DNA of 64,000 nt from Deinandra increscens subsp. villosa (Eukaryota; Streptophyta; Magnoliopsida; Asterales; Asteraceae). The notes under the pieces were generated by a model. The model did no database searches and was not told the DNA's origin. It saw nothing but the letters and a program-made list of their open reading frames with translations. Where the stretch lies: assembly GCA_039602395.1 (NCBI GenBank), contig JBCNJP010000025.1:42882922-42946921 (forward strand), read 5' to 3'. Numbering within the stretch: position 1 is the stretch's first letter; each line of letters begins with the position of its first letter. The position numbers were made by a program, and so were the translations under genes. Shown here piece after piece: positions 1-9,717 of the stretch.

Positions 1-168
1 ATCAATATCGTTTGTGCTGATGTATGCAGAAAAATGTTGCTTCCAATTTTGATAATCTTCCAACTTTAACAGCTTAGGAACTTTCCGACTTGTTCCTATT
101 TCATTATCAAAATTGAGCATAGCTTGTACCGTGCTTTGCATAGCTGCAAATGCTTGGAAATCAGACAT
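1..168 (-). CDS. Copia gag N-terminus, partial
   Basis: An open frame starts at the ATG at 166-168 and leaves the window still open. The first residues read MSDFQAFAAMQS and are followed by a run with LEDYQNWK. This closely matches the start of gag in the gag-only element at 57600 (MSEFHAFSAVQS, LEDYENWK) and the broken start at 36828. The family protein forms the virus-like particle of the retroelement in the cytoplasm. Start choice is supported by the same Met in the relatives. Only 56 codons are visible, so intactness is unknown. Confidence 0.8.
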   Translation of the reverse strand, partial: MSDFQAFAAMQSTVQAMLNFDNEIGTSRKVPKLLKLEDYQNWKQHFSAYISTNDID

Positions 169-376
169 TTTTCACCGAAAGTAATACTTCAAAAACTTTA
201 AACTAAAATACGAAGGTCTTCCAAGCGGATTTTGGAGGTCAAAACTGGACGGTACTGGCTATAGGCAGGTACAAGTCCTAGATCTCGTTGAGACGAACGT
301 TTTGGCTGGTATTGGGTTCCGTAACTCTTTACGGTTCTCAAGTTACGTCAGTTTTAGTGAAGGTCACTTTTCTGCC

Positions 377-640
377 AGCGGACCAAACCAAATTCAACGG
401 ACCAGTTCAGGATCAATCTAACTAGCGGACCAAATTTTTACCTGCGGACCACTTCCGGATCAAATTCACCAGCGGACCAGATGCGGACCAAATATCCTCA
501 GCGGATCAAATTTGGTACGGCGGACCAAATGGTACGGCGGAACTGCCAGCGGACCAGAAAGTAATTGCCACAGACCAAACTTTGAAGATTGCCTGGGCGG
601 ACCAGTTGCGGAGCAAGTGTTCTTCGAGCGGACCAGACGC
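377..640 (-). repeat. GCGGACC motif cluster in the 5' leader
   Basis: Between PBS and gag the leader carries about a dozen copies of AGCGGACCA or close variants (GCGGACCAAAT, GGTACGGCGGACCA) at irregular 12-40 base spacing. The same motif fills the equivalent leader at 57800-58110 and the LTR at 1086-1134. It is non-coding in the sense frame of the element. Function unknown; see findings. Confidence 0.8.
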
Positions 641-859
641 GTTTCACGGGGATTTCGATGGATTTTTCGAATTTTTGACGTTTTGAGCTAGAAAATGGAT
701 CAGTAAGGTGCGAAATCACTCCAGAAACACTCAGAAATCATTTTTTATCACAGAAACACTCGGAATTGGAAGAATTTGATGAAAAATGAAGAAAACCCAA
801 ACTTTCTCTCTCTAAAAATCCAAAAATTGATCAAAAACACAGCAGTAGAGCAACTAAAT

Positions 860-871
860 GCTCTGATACCA
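860..871 (-). other. Primer-binding site (initiator tRNA-Met type)
   Basis: The plus strand reads GCTCTGATACCA; its complement TGGTATCAGAGC is the standard plant Copia PBS. It sits two bases inside the LTR end at 874, as in the other elements of this window. Confidence 0.9.
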
Positions 872-873
872 CT

Positions 874-1227
874 TGTAAAACCGAGATACGATCTTACTAC
901 TGCGTGTATCAATCAATCATGGTAAACACGGATTTAAATAAGAGAATTCTTATTGATCACTTGAAGATACAAAGAAGACTCTCTAGTTTCTCTCTTTAGA
1001 AACACACACAGAAAGGTGTAGAATGACAGAAGTGTTCAACTGGTTCTAACTCAACCTATTTATACTAAGTGACTTAGCACCCAGCGTACCAACTGGTACG
1101 CCGGACCATATGGTCCGCCGGACCATATGATACGCCACCTATGATATAGTCACTACAACACATTCTAAGACATGCTCACATAGATACAATACGCGAGACA
1201 CTCATAGCATAGGGATATGCTCTAACA
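874..1227 (-). repeat. 5' LTR of gag-only family 1 (354 bp)
   Basis: On the minus strand the LTR begins TGTTAGAGC and ends TTTTACA, giving TG...CA ends. It aligns by eye over its whole length with LTRs at 52121-52491 and 58344-58716 and with the solo LTR at 45372-45738. It holds a 16-bp palindrome CGGACCATATGGTCCG within U3 and a TATAAATA-like box. Confidence 0.9.
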
Positions 1228-1246
1228 AAAAGTCTGTTTCTGTTTT

Positions 1247-1621
1247 AGCGGACTTGTATTTCTTCTTAGAGAACTTCTGATCTTGTACTTAGCGGACTTG
1301 TTTTACATTTAGCGTACTTGTTGATTTCTCAATACACATGTCTTAGCGAACTAAATTTGTTCCTAGCGGACTTGTTTACTTAAGCAGATTTGTTCTTGAT
1401 CTTAGCGAACTTAACTTGTTCCTAGTGGACTTGTTAGCGAACTTGTTAGCAGACTTGTTTGTGTTTAGCGAATTTGTTAGCAGACTTGTTTGTGTTTAGC
1501 GAACTTGTTAGCGAACTTGTTACTGCTTAGAGAACTTGTTAGAGAACTTGTTTGTGTTTAGCGAACTTGTTAGCGAACTTGTTAACTCCTAGCGAACTTG
1601 AAGTAATGCTTAGCGAACTTG
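1247..1621 (+). repeat. AGCGAACTTG motif array
   Basis: About 21 copies of a 10-base unit (AGCGAACTTG, AGCGGACTTG, AGCGTACTTG, AGAGAACTTG) are spaced 5-35 bases apart in one orientation, mostly preceded by T and followed by T. The array lies 85 bases upstream of a TATA-like box and is not a simple head-to-tail tandem repeat. The same unit recurs at 29381-30170 and 32134-32303. Confidence 0.9.
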
Positions 1622-1705
1622 TCTGTCTGATGGAATATTCATTGCTGAATTCTATGTAATGATTGTTGTGTCAAACATTCCTTTTTGTCCTATGCTCTCT
1701 AGTAG

Positions 1706-1713
1706 TATAAATA
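1706..1713 (+). promoter_or_regulatory. TATA-like box
   Basis: TATAAATA lies just downstream of the motif array and upstream of the gag leader, the position expected for an LTR promoter. No experimental start site can be inferred. Confidence 0.45.
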
Positions 1714-2627
1714 CAATTGAGAAAACCCTATTGGGGATACGCTACTCTTGGATTATTCTACAGAGAGCATTTTTGTGTGTGTTCTTGGTGTAGTGTGTGT
1801 TCTTGAGCTTTAGAAATCATCAATGGGTGAGCATTGATGCAGATTCAACCGAAATCGACCATCACACATGATTTCCACACTTGTGTGGTGAATCATATGA
1901 GAACAGTGTGCTCAAATCAGGTCCTAACACACATGTTGGACCTTGAAGAAAGAAATTGATAAGGCTGGTAGAAATCACTCAAGGACAATGCAATACTCAG
2001 ATTTCAGTAAATCTCAAGCTAACTAGTTGATTTCTTTGGATTTAGCCAAGAACAGTTCGTACTTTTTCATAGTCTGTACTTGAGAATGTTTTTTCAAATT
2101 CATTTTTTTGATGATTCTTTGTTAAAATTGATGGATTGCGAGCATTTTACACCTAAAACCGAACTAATAGGCACTGATTTCACTCAAAAACATCAAGTTT
2201 TGAAGATTTTAGAGGCTAAAAGTCGTGATTTTGGTGTTCTTCACATAATCTTACTATTCCAACAAATTAGGTCATTTAGAGTGGTTTTTGGAGTTTGTGT
2301 TAGTTGAATCAAATGATCCTACATAAATTTCGAGACTACTGATGTTCTAAAACACAGATTTCGTTAACTTTGATTTTTAAAGTTTGAATTTGCTCAAGAA
2401 CAAGTTGTTCAAAATTTGACCAAGTCTGGAAATTTACCTTTTCAAATTTATTATGGAAATCTCACTTGCTAATGACTAATTATGTTTGTTATTGTTTGTG
2501 AATGTAGGATTCGTGCGAATTTAAGCGTTCTACAAGCATTCGAGCATTTTGAACCAAGTGCTCAATCCGTCTGAACCGTTAGTCAATTTAGCAAGTTTGT
2601 GCTAAATTTTTGTGTTTCTCACCTCCA
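1714..2627 (+). other. Leader between promoter-like region and gag
   Basis: About 0.9 kb without a supported gene. It is T-rich and includes a TGTGAATGTAG acceptor-like site near 2500 that could end a leader intron. The only open frame is a 75-codon T-rich stretch (2080-2307) without recognisable features. Confidence 0.4.
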
Positions 2628-4728
2628 ATGGCTGAAGGGACCCAGTTTGCTCCTGTCATGCAAGGAAACAACCGCACACCTAAATTAATGGGTGCAAGTG
2701 ACTTCGATGATTGGAAAGGGAAGTTTGTACTGTTTTTGGAGTATGTTGACTATGATCTATTGACTTCAATTGTTGAAGGTCCAGCTGTGTTTGAAATTAA
2801 AGAAGCTACCACTGTTGGTGCTGCTGTCACGGTTGCTGACACTCCAGCAACCAAGAAGAAGATTCCAAAACCTTTGGATAAGCTGACTCCTGCTGAAAAA
2901 GCACAAAGGAAGATTGACATGCGTGCATTGGGTTCAATCAAGATGGTACTAAATGATGATCTGCTACATCAGTTTCGTGAAGCCACCTCAGGCCATGAGA
3001 TATGGGTTGGTTTGGAGAAAAAGTATGAAGGCAATCCGGCTACCAATGAGAGAAGACTTGAAAAGTTGAAGTTAGCTTTCAACACTTTTGCTCACAAACT
3101 GGAGAGTCGTTTGAAACTCATGTTAACCGTTTCAGCAGAATCATTACTGAAATGACTACCAAGAAAATTCGTCCTGATTCTGGAGATATCATTAGGAAGA
3201 TCTTGCATTCTTTTCCTCAGGAATTTGCCTCCTATGTCACTTATCTGATTGAAAGTACTGATTTGACACAGGCTGACTATCTGGATATGATTGACAAGAT
3301 TCGAGACTATGAAGTAAGAGCAGTTGAACGAAGTGGTAAGTCACTCATGGGCAATGTGACTTCAAGGAGTTCATCTTCCTTAGCTCCTAATGTTGCTTTT
3401 GCTGCTTCTACTTATGAGGAGAATTATCAGTTTTCCAACTCTTCTGGTTCATCATTGCCTGCAATTGCTCCATCTCCTGTACCAGCTCCTGTTCAAACTG
3501 AAGTGTTTGCATCACATGCCACCCATCAGCCTACCAATGTGACATATGTTCAACAACCACCATCTGGGTACATGGTTCAACAGTCAGCACCAATTTAAAT
3601 TAACAACACCAGCATGGATCAAGATTTGTGCAATGCTTTCCTGGCTTGCATGAATTCCCAAATGTCTGGAAACATTGAGACAATGACTGTATGTCAAGAA
3701 GATCTTGATCAAATATCTGCTGATGATCTGGAAGAGATCGACATTAAGTGGCAAATGGGTATGATTGCTGCCAGAACAAGGAAATTCTTCAGAAGGACTG
3801 GGAGGAAGCTGTTTCAACCTCCTTCAAATGCCAACATAGGATTTGATAAGTCCAAGGCTCAATGCTACAACTGCCAAGAGCTCGGACACTTCGCACATGA
3901 ATGTCCAAAACCAAGAACGTGGAATGTTCTTGTAAGCTCGGGTGGAGGTAATCAGACTTTTCAGAAATAAGCTGGCAATGGAAACCAGTCTTATCAGAAG
4001 CAAGGAAGTTCATTTTACCAGAAGCCACAGAATGGAAATTCTAATGTCTCTCATCCTGGATCGTCAAGCTCACAACCTACTCAAAGGGTTGACAATGCAG
4101 GCAAGGCATTGGTTTCACTAGACAGTGGAAACTAAAACTGGACTAGTTCCTCACCATCTCAATCTTCAAGCCAGTCAGACTATGCACTAATGATTAACTA
4201 TGATGAAGAAGAGAACCCTGTGTAATTTGAATTTGACCCTCTTTTTCCAACTAACTTCTGTTTGATGGCAGGAATCGATGAGATACTTGAAAAATCCTCA
4301 CCTGCGGTTGGAAAAGCTACTACTGTGACTCCCTCAGAGGTTGAGGTTGAAGCTGGCAAGCGTTTTCTTGAATGCAAAAAGGAGACATTCCAGATGAGGT
4401 AAAATCTTAACTATGTTCAGAAAAATGTCTTCAAACTGTCGCTCGCTACCGCGCATACAACCTAGAGTTGCATGCTAAGGTGGCAGAGAGCGAAAGTCAA
4501 GTTGAGCTTCTTCAAGCAAATGAAAAAGATTTTTTGGTCAAAATTAAATCACTCCAAGATGACATTAAGGTCATGAAGCACACGGAATCTAATTTAAAAA
4601 TCCAAATTGCTGATCTTTTAAACAAACTGACTTCTCTGAGAAACAGCTATGCTGAAGTTCGAGAAACCATTGATTTGATGAAATTGAATCCTGAAACTTT
4701 GGGAAGTGCTGTAGCAAAGGACATAATG
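2628..4728 (+). pseudogene. Copia gag, first half, decayed
   Basis: The ATG at 2628 opens a frame reading MAEGTQFAPVMQ. A core gag domain follows (DDWKGKFVLFLEYVDYD, then WVGLEKKYEG). The frame shifts by one base near 3098 and continues with the NRFSRIITEM region at 3125-3155. Further in-frame stops occur at 3596, 3968, 4132 and 4222. A CCHC zinc knuckle, CYNCQELGHFAHEC, is at 3865-3906 and a coiled-coil stretch is at 4468-4728. The order (core, knuckle, coiled coil) matches the gag of the young element at 16002-18910. Gag would package element RNA, but this copy cannot make it. It ends at the junction with the next insertion. Confidence 0.8.
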
Positions 4729-4730
4729 TA

Positions 4731-4741
4731 ACTCCCCCTCG
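4731..4741 (-). other. Polypurine tract
   Basis: The minus strand reads GAGGGGGAGTT at the 3' end of the internal region, the usual primer for plus-strand DNA synthesis. A second tract, GAGGGGGAG, lies at about 4787-4797. The adjacent 3' LTR is missing. Confidence 0.7.
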
Positions 4742-4920
4742 TCATGTGCAGTATCTGTTCACCAGTTAAAACATATTCTTCGAACAAACTCCCCCTCAAC
4801 TTGATGGAAGCTTAATCCTTGAATACTTGACGATGCACAGTTTCTTTCATCTTTATCAACACCTTCAGAAGACTTGAAGTTGTGATACACTCATTCCTTG
4901 GAGTACCTGGCCAACATAAA

Positions 4921-4961
4921 TAATCTTGGCGCAAAACTTCTCTTCGAGAATCCAAGATATA
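4921..4961 (-). other. Conserved hairpin, copy in family 2
   Basis: A 41-base segment has outer arms ATCTTGG/CCAAGAT and an inner stem TTCTC/GAGAA with a three-base loop. The same 41 bases recur without a change I can see at 52770-52810 in a different gag-only element whose flanks have diverged. It lies near the 3' end of the element's sense strand. Confidence 0.7.
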
Positions 4962-4984
4962 GATTTTGAAAATGTTTTTCGTAT

Positions 4985-5135
4985 CTTGTGTCGATCAATC
5001 GAAAACAAATAAGAAGTAAAATCTTTTTGGCTTTTAGAAAGTTTATATCAAAACAAACCTAAAATCTTTTTGATTTTTCAAACTTATGCTAAAACACACC
5101 AAAAATCTTTTTGTACTTTTCTAAACTTAAATGTA
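4985..5135 (-). repeat. AAAATCTTTTT direct repeats in 3' noncoding region
   Basis: Three copies of a unit around AAAATCTTTTTGG, about 50-60 bases apart. The same triplet layout occurs at 52870-52975, and a related reverse-complement block occurs after pol of the old SIRE-type element near 14868, suggesting that this part descends from a SIRE-type 3' region. Confidence 0.55.
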
Positions 5136-5475
5136 AATGCAATGCAGAAACAAACTCTATTTATGGTATTTTGCGAGAAAGATCACAACGCAAGATCATA
5201 TCAGACATAACGCATCTATCACATTTCAATTTCGGTCTTAATCATCATGAAAGCCAAGATAATCACAAATACAACATTTATGTTTATTTCAGCACGCACC
5301 AATCATTTTTATCGTTTTCAGATATGCTTAAGGTAATTTTTTTTTGTCATGCACTGATAACTCGGCCTCCACTCTATCAGAAATACTAGCAAATCATCAT
5401 TTTTAACATATAGAAGCAAATTTGCTTTTAAATTTAATCATCCTTGATGAGTCATGCAAAAATAAAACAGAACCC

Positions 5476-5715
5476 CAAATACCTAGCAATCAGGTCGGTC
5501 TTGTGGACACGCAGAGAAAGCCTAAGTATTTGAGAAAATAAGAAAGCAAAACAAGTTGAAATTGTATAATCCAACAACAATGAGGTCGGTTCTTCCGAAC
5601 ACGCAGAGAAAGTCCGATGGATTATACAAAACACCAATAAAAATAAAGCAGAATGTCAAACGAACAACAATCAGGTCGATCTTTCGATACGCAGAGAAAG
5701 TCCGATCGTTTGACA
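5476..5715 (-). other. Triple hairpin module with covarying stems
   Basis: Three consecutive units (5476-5532, 5562-5629, 5654-5715) share conserved loop sequences but have different, always complementary, outer arms. The second pairs TTGTATAATCCA with TGGATTATACAA and the third pairs TGTCAAACGA with TCGTTTGACA. Each also has a small inner stem (GTC/GAC, GTTC/GAAC, ATC/GAT). The one imperfect outer pair in the first unit becomes a G-U pair only on the minus strand, which is the element's sense strand. The same three-unit arrangement occurs at 53357-53594. I read this as a conserved RNA structure of unknown role. Confidence 0.7.
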
Positions 5716-6402
5716 AAATAAAGAAAATCAAACAAGTTTAAATCTTTCACATTTAAAACATGCATTCATCAGGATATCTCATTATTCTATTTTTGTCAGA
5801 ATCATCACATAGCATTCATCAAGAAGCAAACAACCAAAGATTATCAGGCAAGCTTTATGTTTATATCTTACTTGCAAATGCCAGATTAGTCATGCACATT
5901 TACAGATTATACAAGTACCTACAACCTCTAGACTTAGTCTATCCATGGCAGATAACGTATATGCTGATGTACTATCATTTCCCGCTTTTGTCGGATCAAT
6001 TTCTCAAATTTTCATCATTTTTTAATATTTTCCAATTTCTCCCCCTAAAATTCAAACAAATACTATATTTTTTTGAACTTTCAAATTTTCTCCCCCTAAG
6101 AATATGAACGAAAGAAAAATGAATAACAAAAAAATGAAAATGATCGATCAACACTTGACACAATTTTTGAAAATGATATTTTTGAAAATCAGTTTTTCAA
6201 TGATAAGAACAATGTATTTGAACTTAAAACCACAAGTATCTCACTGTCAGCAATCTCTCGATTACTAATAGGTCTTCCTGAAATACCTGCAAACACTGGA
6301 AAATAGTAAGTTCTTAAGACCCTAACCCTCATCCCCAACAATGGTAGGTCGTCCAGTGTCTTCAACAAAATCTGTGTTGGGCGTGGAGACAACTTTCGGT
6401 CT
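5716..6402 (-). other. Noncoding 3' region between hairpins and gag end
   Basis: No gene is supported. The stretch is A/T-rich with two TCTCCCCCTAA-like blocks on the plus strand (near 6040 and 6089). Equivalent sequence lies at 53600-54260 in the complete gag-only element. Confidence 0.4.
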
Positions 6403-8528
6403 CTATTCCTGTTTTGGTTTGATGATTTCTAGTGAACCATTGTCAACTGATGAGTAACAATCAGAACTACTACCCAATTTTTCCGAAAGAGGCTTCTTTT
6501 GCCATGAAAATTTAGTATTGGGTATTGGCTCACTAAAAATGATGCCATCAAGATCAACATACTTTGTATGTTTGGCATTTGATGATGAATTGTTAGCTGT
6601 CGTAGGACAATTATTTGCATAATGACCTTTCTTACGACAAACATAACAAAGTCTTTTACCAGTTGGATTGATAGAAATCGGTTTTCCAAACTGATCAGTC
6701 AGACATTCATCATAAACTTTTGAAAACACAGGTTGAAATTTCTTTGGTTTATGAAATTTTGGAAAACATTTTGGAGAATCAGAATCATCTCCATAACCAA
6801 AGAATTTACTTGATGATAAGACCTGTTAGAATTAGCATAATAAAATGAATCTGAATTGTTACCGCTTGGTGGTCTAGCATCATATATACAAGAAGACTCT
6901 TCAAAAGAAGGCTTTTCATCTGTTGAAGATACTTTCTTTTTCTAACATTGTGGCTTCTTATCTGAAAACACCGTCTGCTTCTTTATCTTCTTTGGTTTGA
7001 CTTTCTTCTTGTAGAAATCCTCAGTCGGCATTTCTTGTTCTTCAAATCCCAAACCAACATTCTTTTGCTTGTCTTTATCGTGAACATAATATGGTATCTC
7101 ATGACCCTGTTTGGCAAGCTTTGTAAATTCATATTTGATTCCTATCACATCATTATTCCCGGAAATCAAAGACTCATCTATCACAATCTCAGAAAACTTT
7201 GGCATTTTCACCTTTCCTGGATTTCCATAAAACACCTTTTCTTTTTCAAGAAATGTAGATTTGGAAGCAAACTTCAACCCGTTGCGGTAATCAACCTCCT
7301 TTTTATTCTTCTTTGATTTGGACTTTGTTTTCTTTCCTGAACTGGTATCAGCAAATTTTGAATAATCATGTTGTTCAATACCAGATGGTATAGCTAGAAC
7401 AGAAAGTTCAATATCAATAGGAGCAGGAACTTGATGAAGACTCGCATCTTTACCATTCTCCTGACACTTTTCCAACTTATACAAATAATTCAGGAAAGTT
7501 GGTGAATTGTTGCAATTTTTCAATTTCCTTTGCAGATCAAAGATCTCAATCTGTTGGTCAGATATTTTCATATTAGCTTCCGACAACTCTTTTTGCAAAG
7601 CAATGTACTTATCAGACAATTTGTTATAATCAATATATGACATTGTCTCAAGCGACACTCTTCCAGAACTTCTGTAGTAACTTTCTCTACCCGTTTCTTA
7701 TAGTAAAGAACATCTTGTTTCAAAATATTATTTTGACTTTGAATCTCACCATTTTCATCACGCAACTTTGTAAGTTCTTCCTGATGTTGAGTTACTCTAT
7801 CGGCAACTTCGACAGCAGCTTTACTAACATTTTCATATTTTTGTTGAAGAGGATAACATTTTGCAAATAATGCAATCAAAATCTTCAACAACTTCCTTTT
7901 CCTTAGCTAGAGCTTTATTGCATTCTTCAACCAACAAATTCTTCTCTTTCAACCAATCTTCCTTAATACTAGAAAATTCCAAACACTTTGAACATGATGT
8001 AGATACATCCTTTTGAATTTTGGCAGCGAAATCATCACAAACTTTACTTTGCCATTTCTTCAATTCCTTTGTCAGAAAATTATTTTCTTCAGTCAACTTG
8101 CCCACCTTATTCTCTAACTCTTTTATTTTACCTTGAAACTTCAAATCTTGATCAACCTTTTCTTGAGAAATTTTAGATATATGTTCCTCACAGTGTGTCT
8201 TTACAAAATCCCATATCAGTTTTGCTTTTCGCCACTTCCTGACTTGACCTTTAAGAATAATAGGCAAAGCCAACAGAAGTAGTGCAGCAGCTATTTCATT
8301 TTGATCATATGATTTCCTTTCTTCACTTGAAAAGTTGTGCATCTCCTTAAAATGACCATCACTATAAGTTGGATACATATGTTCATTTGTAACCGGTAAC
8401 CACAAATTTTTATCCAAATCATTAACATAAGCTCTAAAATTTGTTGCCCAACCATGATAATCTTCAAGATTTATCAACTTTGGCACATTCTGACGATGAC
8501 GCTCAACGAATACTTCAATTTCATACAT
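6403..8528 (-). pseudogene. Gag of gag-only family 2, broken
   Basis: The frame begins at the ATG at 8526-8528 and reads LEDYHGWATNF near its start, the same landmark as other gags here. It passes quickly into a long coiled coil (8100-7570), then a lysine-rich stretch and a CCHC knuckle, CYVCRKKGHYANNCP, at about 6608-6652. Frameshifts lie near 7860 and 7650, with stops near 6942. Compared with the gag at 57600-54261, the middle of the capsid region and the first zinc knuckle are missing, so it has an internal deletion as well as point damage. No pol follows. Gag would assemble particles and bind RNA; this copy is unlikely to be functional. Confidence 0.75.
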
Positions 8529-8739
8529 TTTGGAAATTGTGAAATTGATCTCAAAACTTCAAACTTGAAAACGAAGGTCTTCTAAGAGAATTTTGGGTAC
8601 CAAAACTGAGGGTACTGGCTGTTAGGCTAGTAAAAGTGTAGATCTTTCCGAGACGGTTGTTTTGGATGGTATTGGGTTCCGTAACTCTTAACGGTTCTCA
8701 AGTTACGTCAGTTTTCGTGAAACAACCCAAAAATCCCAA

Positions 8740-8935
8740 CTTTGTCCGAACTTGATCCGAGCCTGTTCCGAACTTCCTCCGAACCACCTCCGAGCCTACT
8801 CCGAACGTTAGCCGAACAAGACCGGACTCTCACCAAAACAAGAATGGCCAAACTTCGTCCGAACTCTCTCCGAACTGGGAGTTCGAAGCGGTTATTTTTC
8901 AGTTACTCCGAACATCAGACTAGTTCGGACACTCT
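8740..8935 (-). repeat. CCGAAC motif cluster in leader
   Basis: At least twelve TCCGAAC, CCGAGCC or CCGAACT units occur within 200 bases between gag and PBS. They replace the GCGGACC units of family 1 at the same place. The LTR of this family also carries them (about 9367-9400). Confidence 0.75.
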
Positions 8936-9131
8936 CGACATAATTTTTGCGATTTTGAGAGAATTTGGATGAGATTTTTGACAGGAACTCAGGTAAAACC
9001 CTTAGAAATGTTTTAGAAATGAAAAGCACTCGAAAAGCTCAAAGATTTACTCGTTTTTGAATGAAAACAACTCGGTTTTTATCAAGAAAACGACTACGAT
9101 CAAAGGAAACGCAATAGAGCAACCTGGATTT

Positions 9132-9143
9132 GCTCTGATACCA
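9132..9143 (-). other. Primer-binding site (initiator tRNA-Met type)
   Basis: GCTCTGATACCA on the plus strand, two bases from the LTR end at 9146; its complement is the standard plant Copia PBS. Confidence 0.9.
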
Positions 9144-9145
9144 GT

Positions 9146-9456
9146 TGAAAAACCGTAAGACGGATCTTACTATAGGTTTGCTTGATCGTAGAGTGAACAC
9201 GAGACGTAAATAATAGTTTGTTTTATTGAAATCAACAAAGACTCAATTATAAACTCTCTCTGAAGTTCTCTAGAGAAACACTCTAAAAAACACATAGTTA
9301 AGAACTGGTCTCTCTCTCCTCGTTGCAACATTCAAAGCACAAGTTCCTATATATATACGTCTGGGCCGATCTCCGTCCGGTTCGGACCTAGTTCGGCCGG
9401 CAGCTTGAACTTGTCTTGAATCTTCACATCGTCTCGTTCAGATACTTCACATAACG
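9146..9456 (-). repeat. 5' LTR of gag-only family 2, outer end truncated
   Basis: The PBS-proximal end is clear (plus strand TGAAAAACCG, complement ending TTTTTCA). The outer end aligns with the plus-strand LTR at 9718 from TATGTGCGTCATGTGAAG onward but lacks roughly its first 13 bases, so the right boundary is a break rather than a true LTR terminus. Confidence 0.7.
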
Positions 9457-9706
9457 CATAGATTATTTAATTATTGATGCAGGATGCTAAGTACAAGTGA
9501 TCACAACTTCAAGTCTTCTGAAGCTGTTGATAAAGACCAGAGATACACCAGTCATTGTCAAGTATTCAAGATCAAGCTACAATCAAGTTGAGAAGGAGTT
9601 TGTTCGAAGATTCATTTCATCGAATGAACAGATTCTACACTTGAGGGGGAGCTTGGTTGAAGATACAGGTTTGATGATATAGAAGAGTAGAGATACTGCA
9701 CACGAC

Positions 9707-9715
9707 GAGGGGGAG
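9707..9715 (+). other. Polypurine tract
   Basis: GAGGGGGAG three bases before the LTR start TGTTGATACC, the canonical position for plus-strand priming. Confidence 0.75.
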
Positions 9716-9717
9716 TT

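Larger units (their letters stand above)
1..1227 (-). mobile_element. Gag-only LTR element, family 1, 5' end (truncated by window edge)
   Basis: Reading the minus strand from right to left, this holds a 5' LTR, a primer-binding site complementary to a plant initiator-tRNA-Met 3' end, a long leader full of GCGGACC motifs, and the first 56 codons of gag. The same order and clearly similar sequence occur in the complete gag-only element at 52121-58716, so this copy is assigned to the same or a sister family. The rest of the element lies beyond base 1, so the presence or absence of pol cannot be judged here. No target-site duplication can be tested. Confidence 0.85.
1228..4728 (+). mobile_element. 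Old SIRE/Maximus-type Copia, 5' segment
   Basis: This plus-strand segment contains an AGCGAACTTG motif array, a TATA-like box, a leader of about 0.9 kb, and a decayed first half of gag. It stops abruptly at about 4729 where a minus-strand gag-only element begins. The missing second half of gag and the pol lie on the same strand at 10092-14638, and an extra ORF preceded by the same motif array lies at 29381-34876. I infer these are pieces of one element split by insertions. The LTR limits are not defined and no PBS is recognisable, so the 5' end may be rearranged. Confidence 0.6.
4729..9456 (-). mobile_element. Gag-only LTR element, family 2, lacking its 3' LTR
   Basis: On the minus strand the order is LTR (9146-9456), PBS, leader rich in CCGAAC motifs, gag with a zinc knuckle, a 1.6-kb noncoding 3' region with conserved hairpins, and a polypurine tract next to the left junction. 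No protease, integrase or reverse transcriptase trace is present. The 3' LTR expected at the left end is absent: the polypurine tract abuts decayed gag of the older element. Such pol-less elements are known in plants as TR-GAGs. The organisation matches the complete copy at 52121-58716 although LTRs and motifs differ. Confidence 0.8.

Noticed and set aside
498..719. 73-codon minus-strand frame in the leader of the first element
   Set aside because: It runs through the GCGGACC motif cluster between PBS and gag and has no counterpart in the related leader at 57800-58115.
1247..1621. CRISPR-like array
   Set aside because: Units are only about 10 bases, spacers are irregular and related, and the setting is a plant retrotransposon.
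5476..5715. Hammerhead ribozyme in the triple hairpin module
   Set aside because: I looked for the CTGANGA...GAAA core on both strands in all six units and did not find it, so no ribozyme class is claimed.
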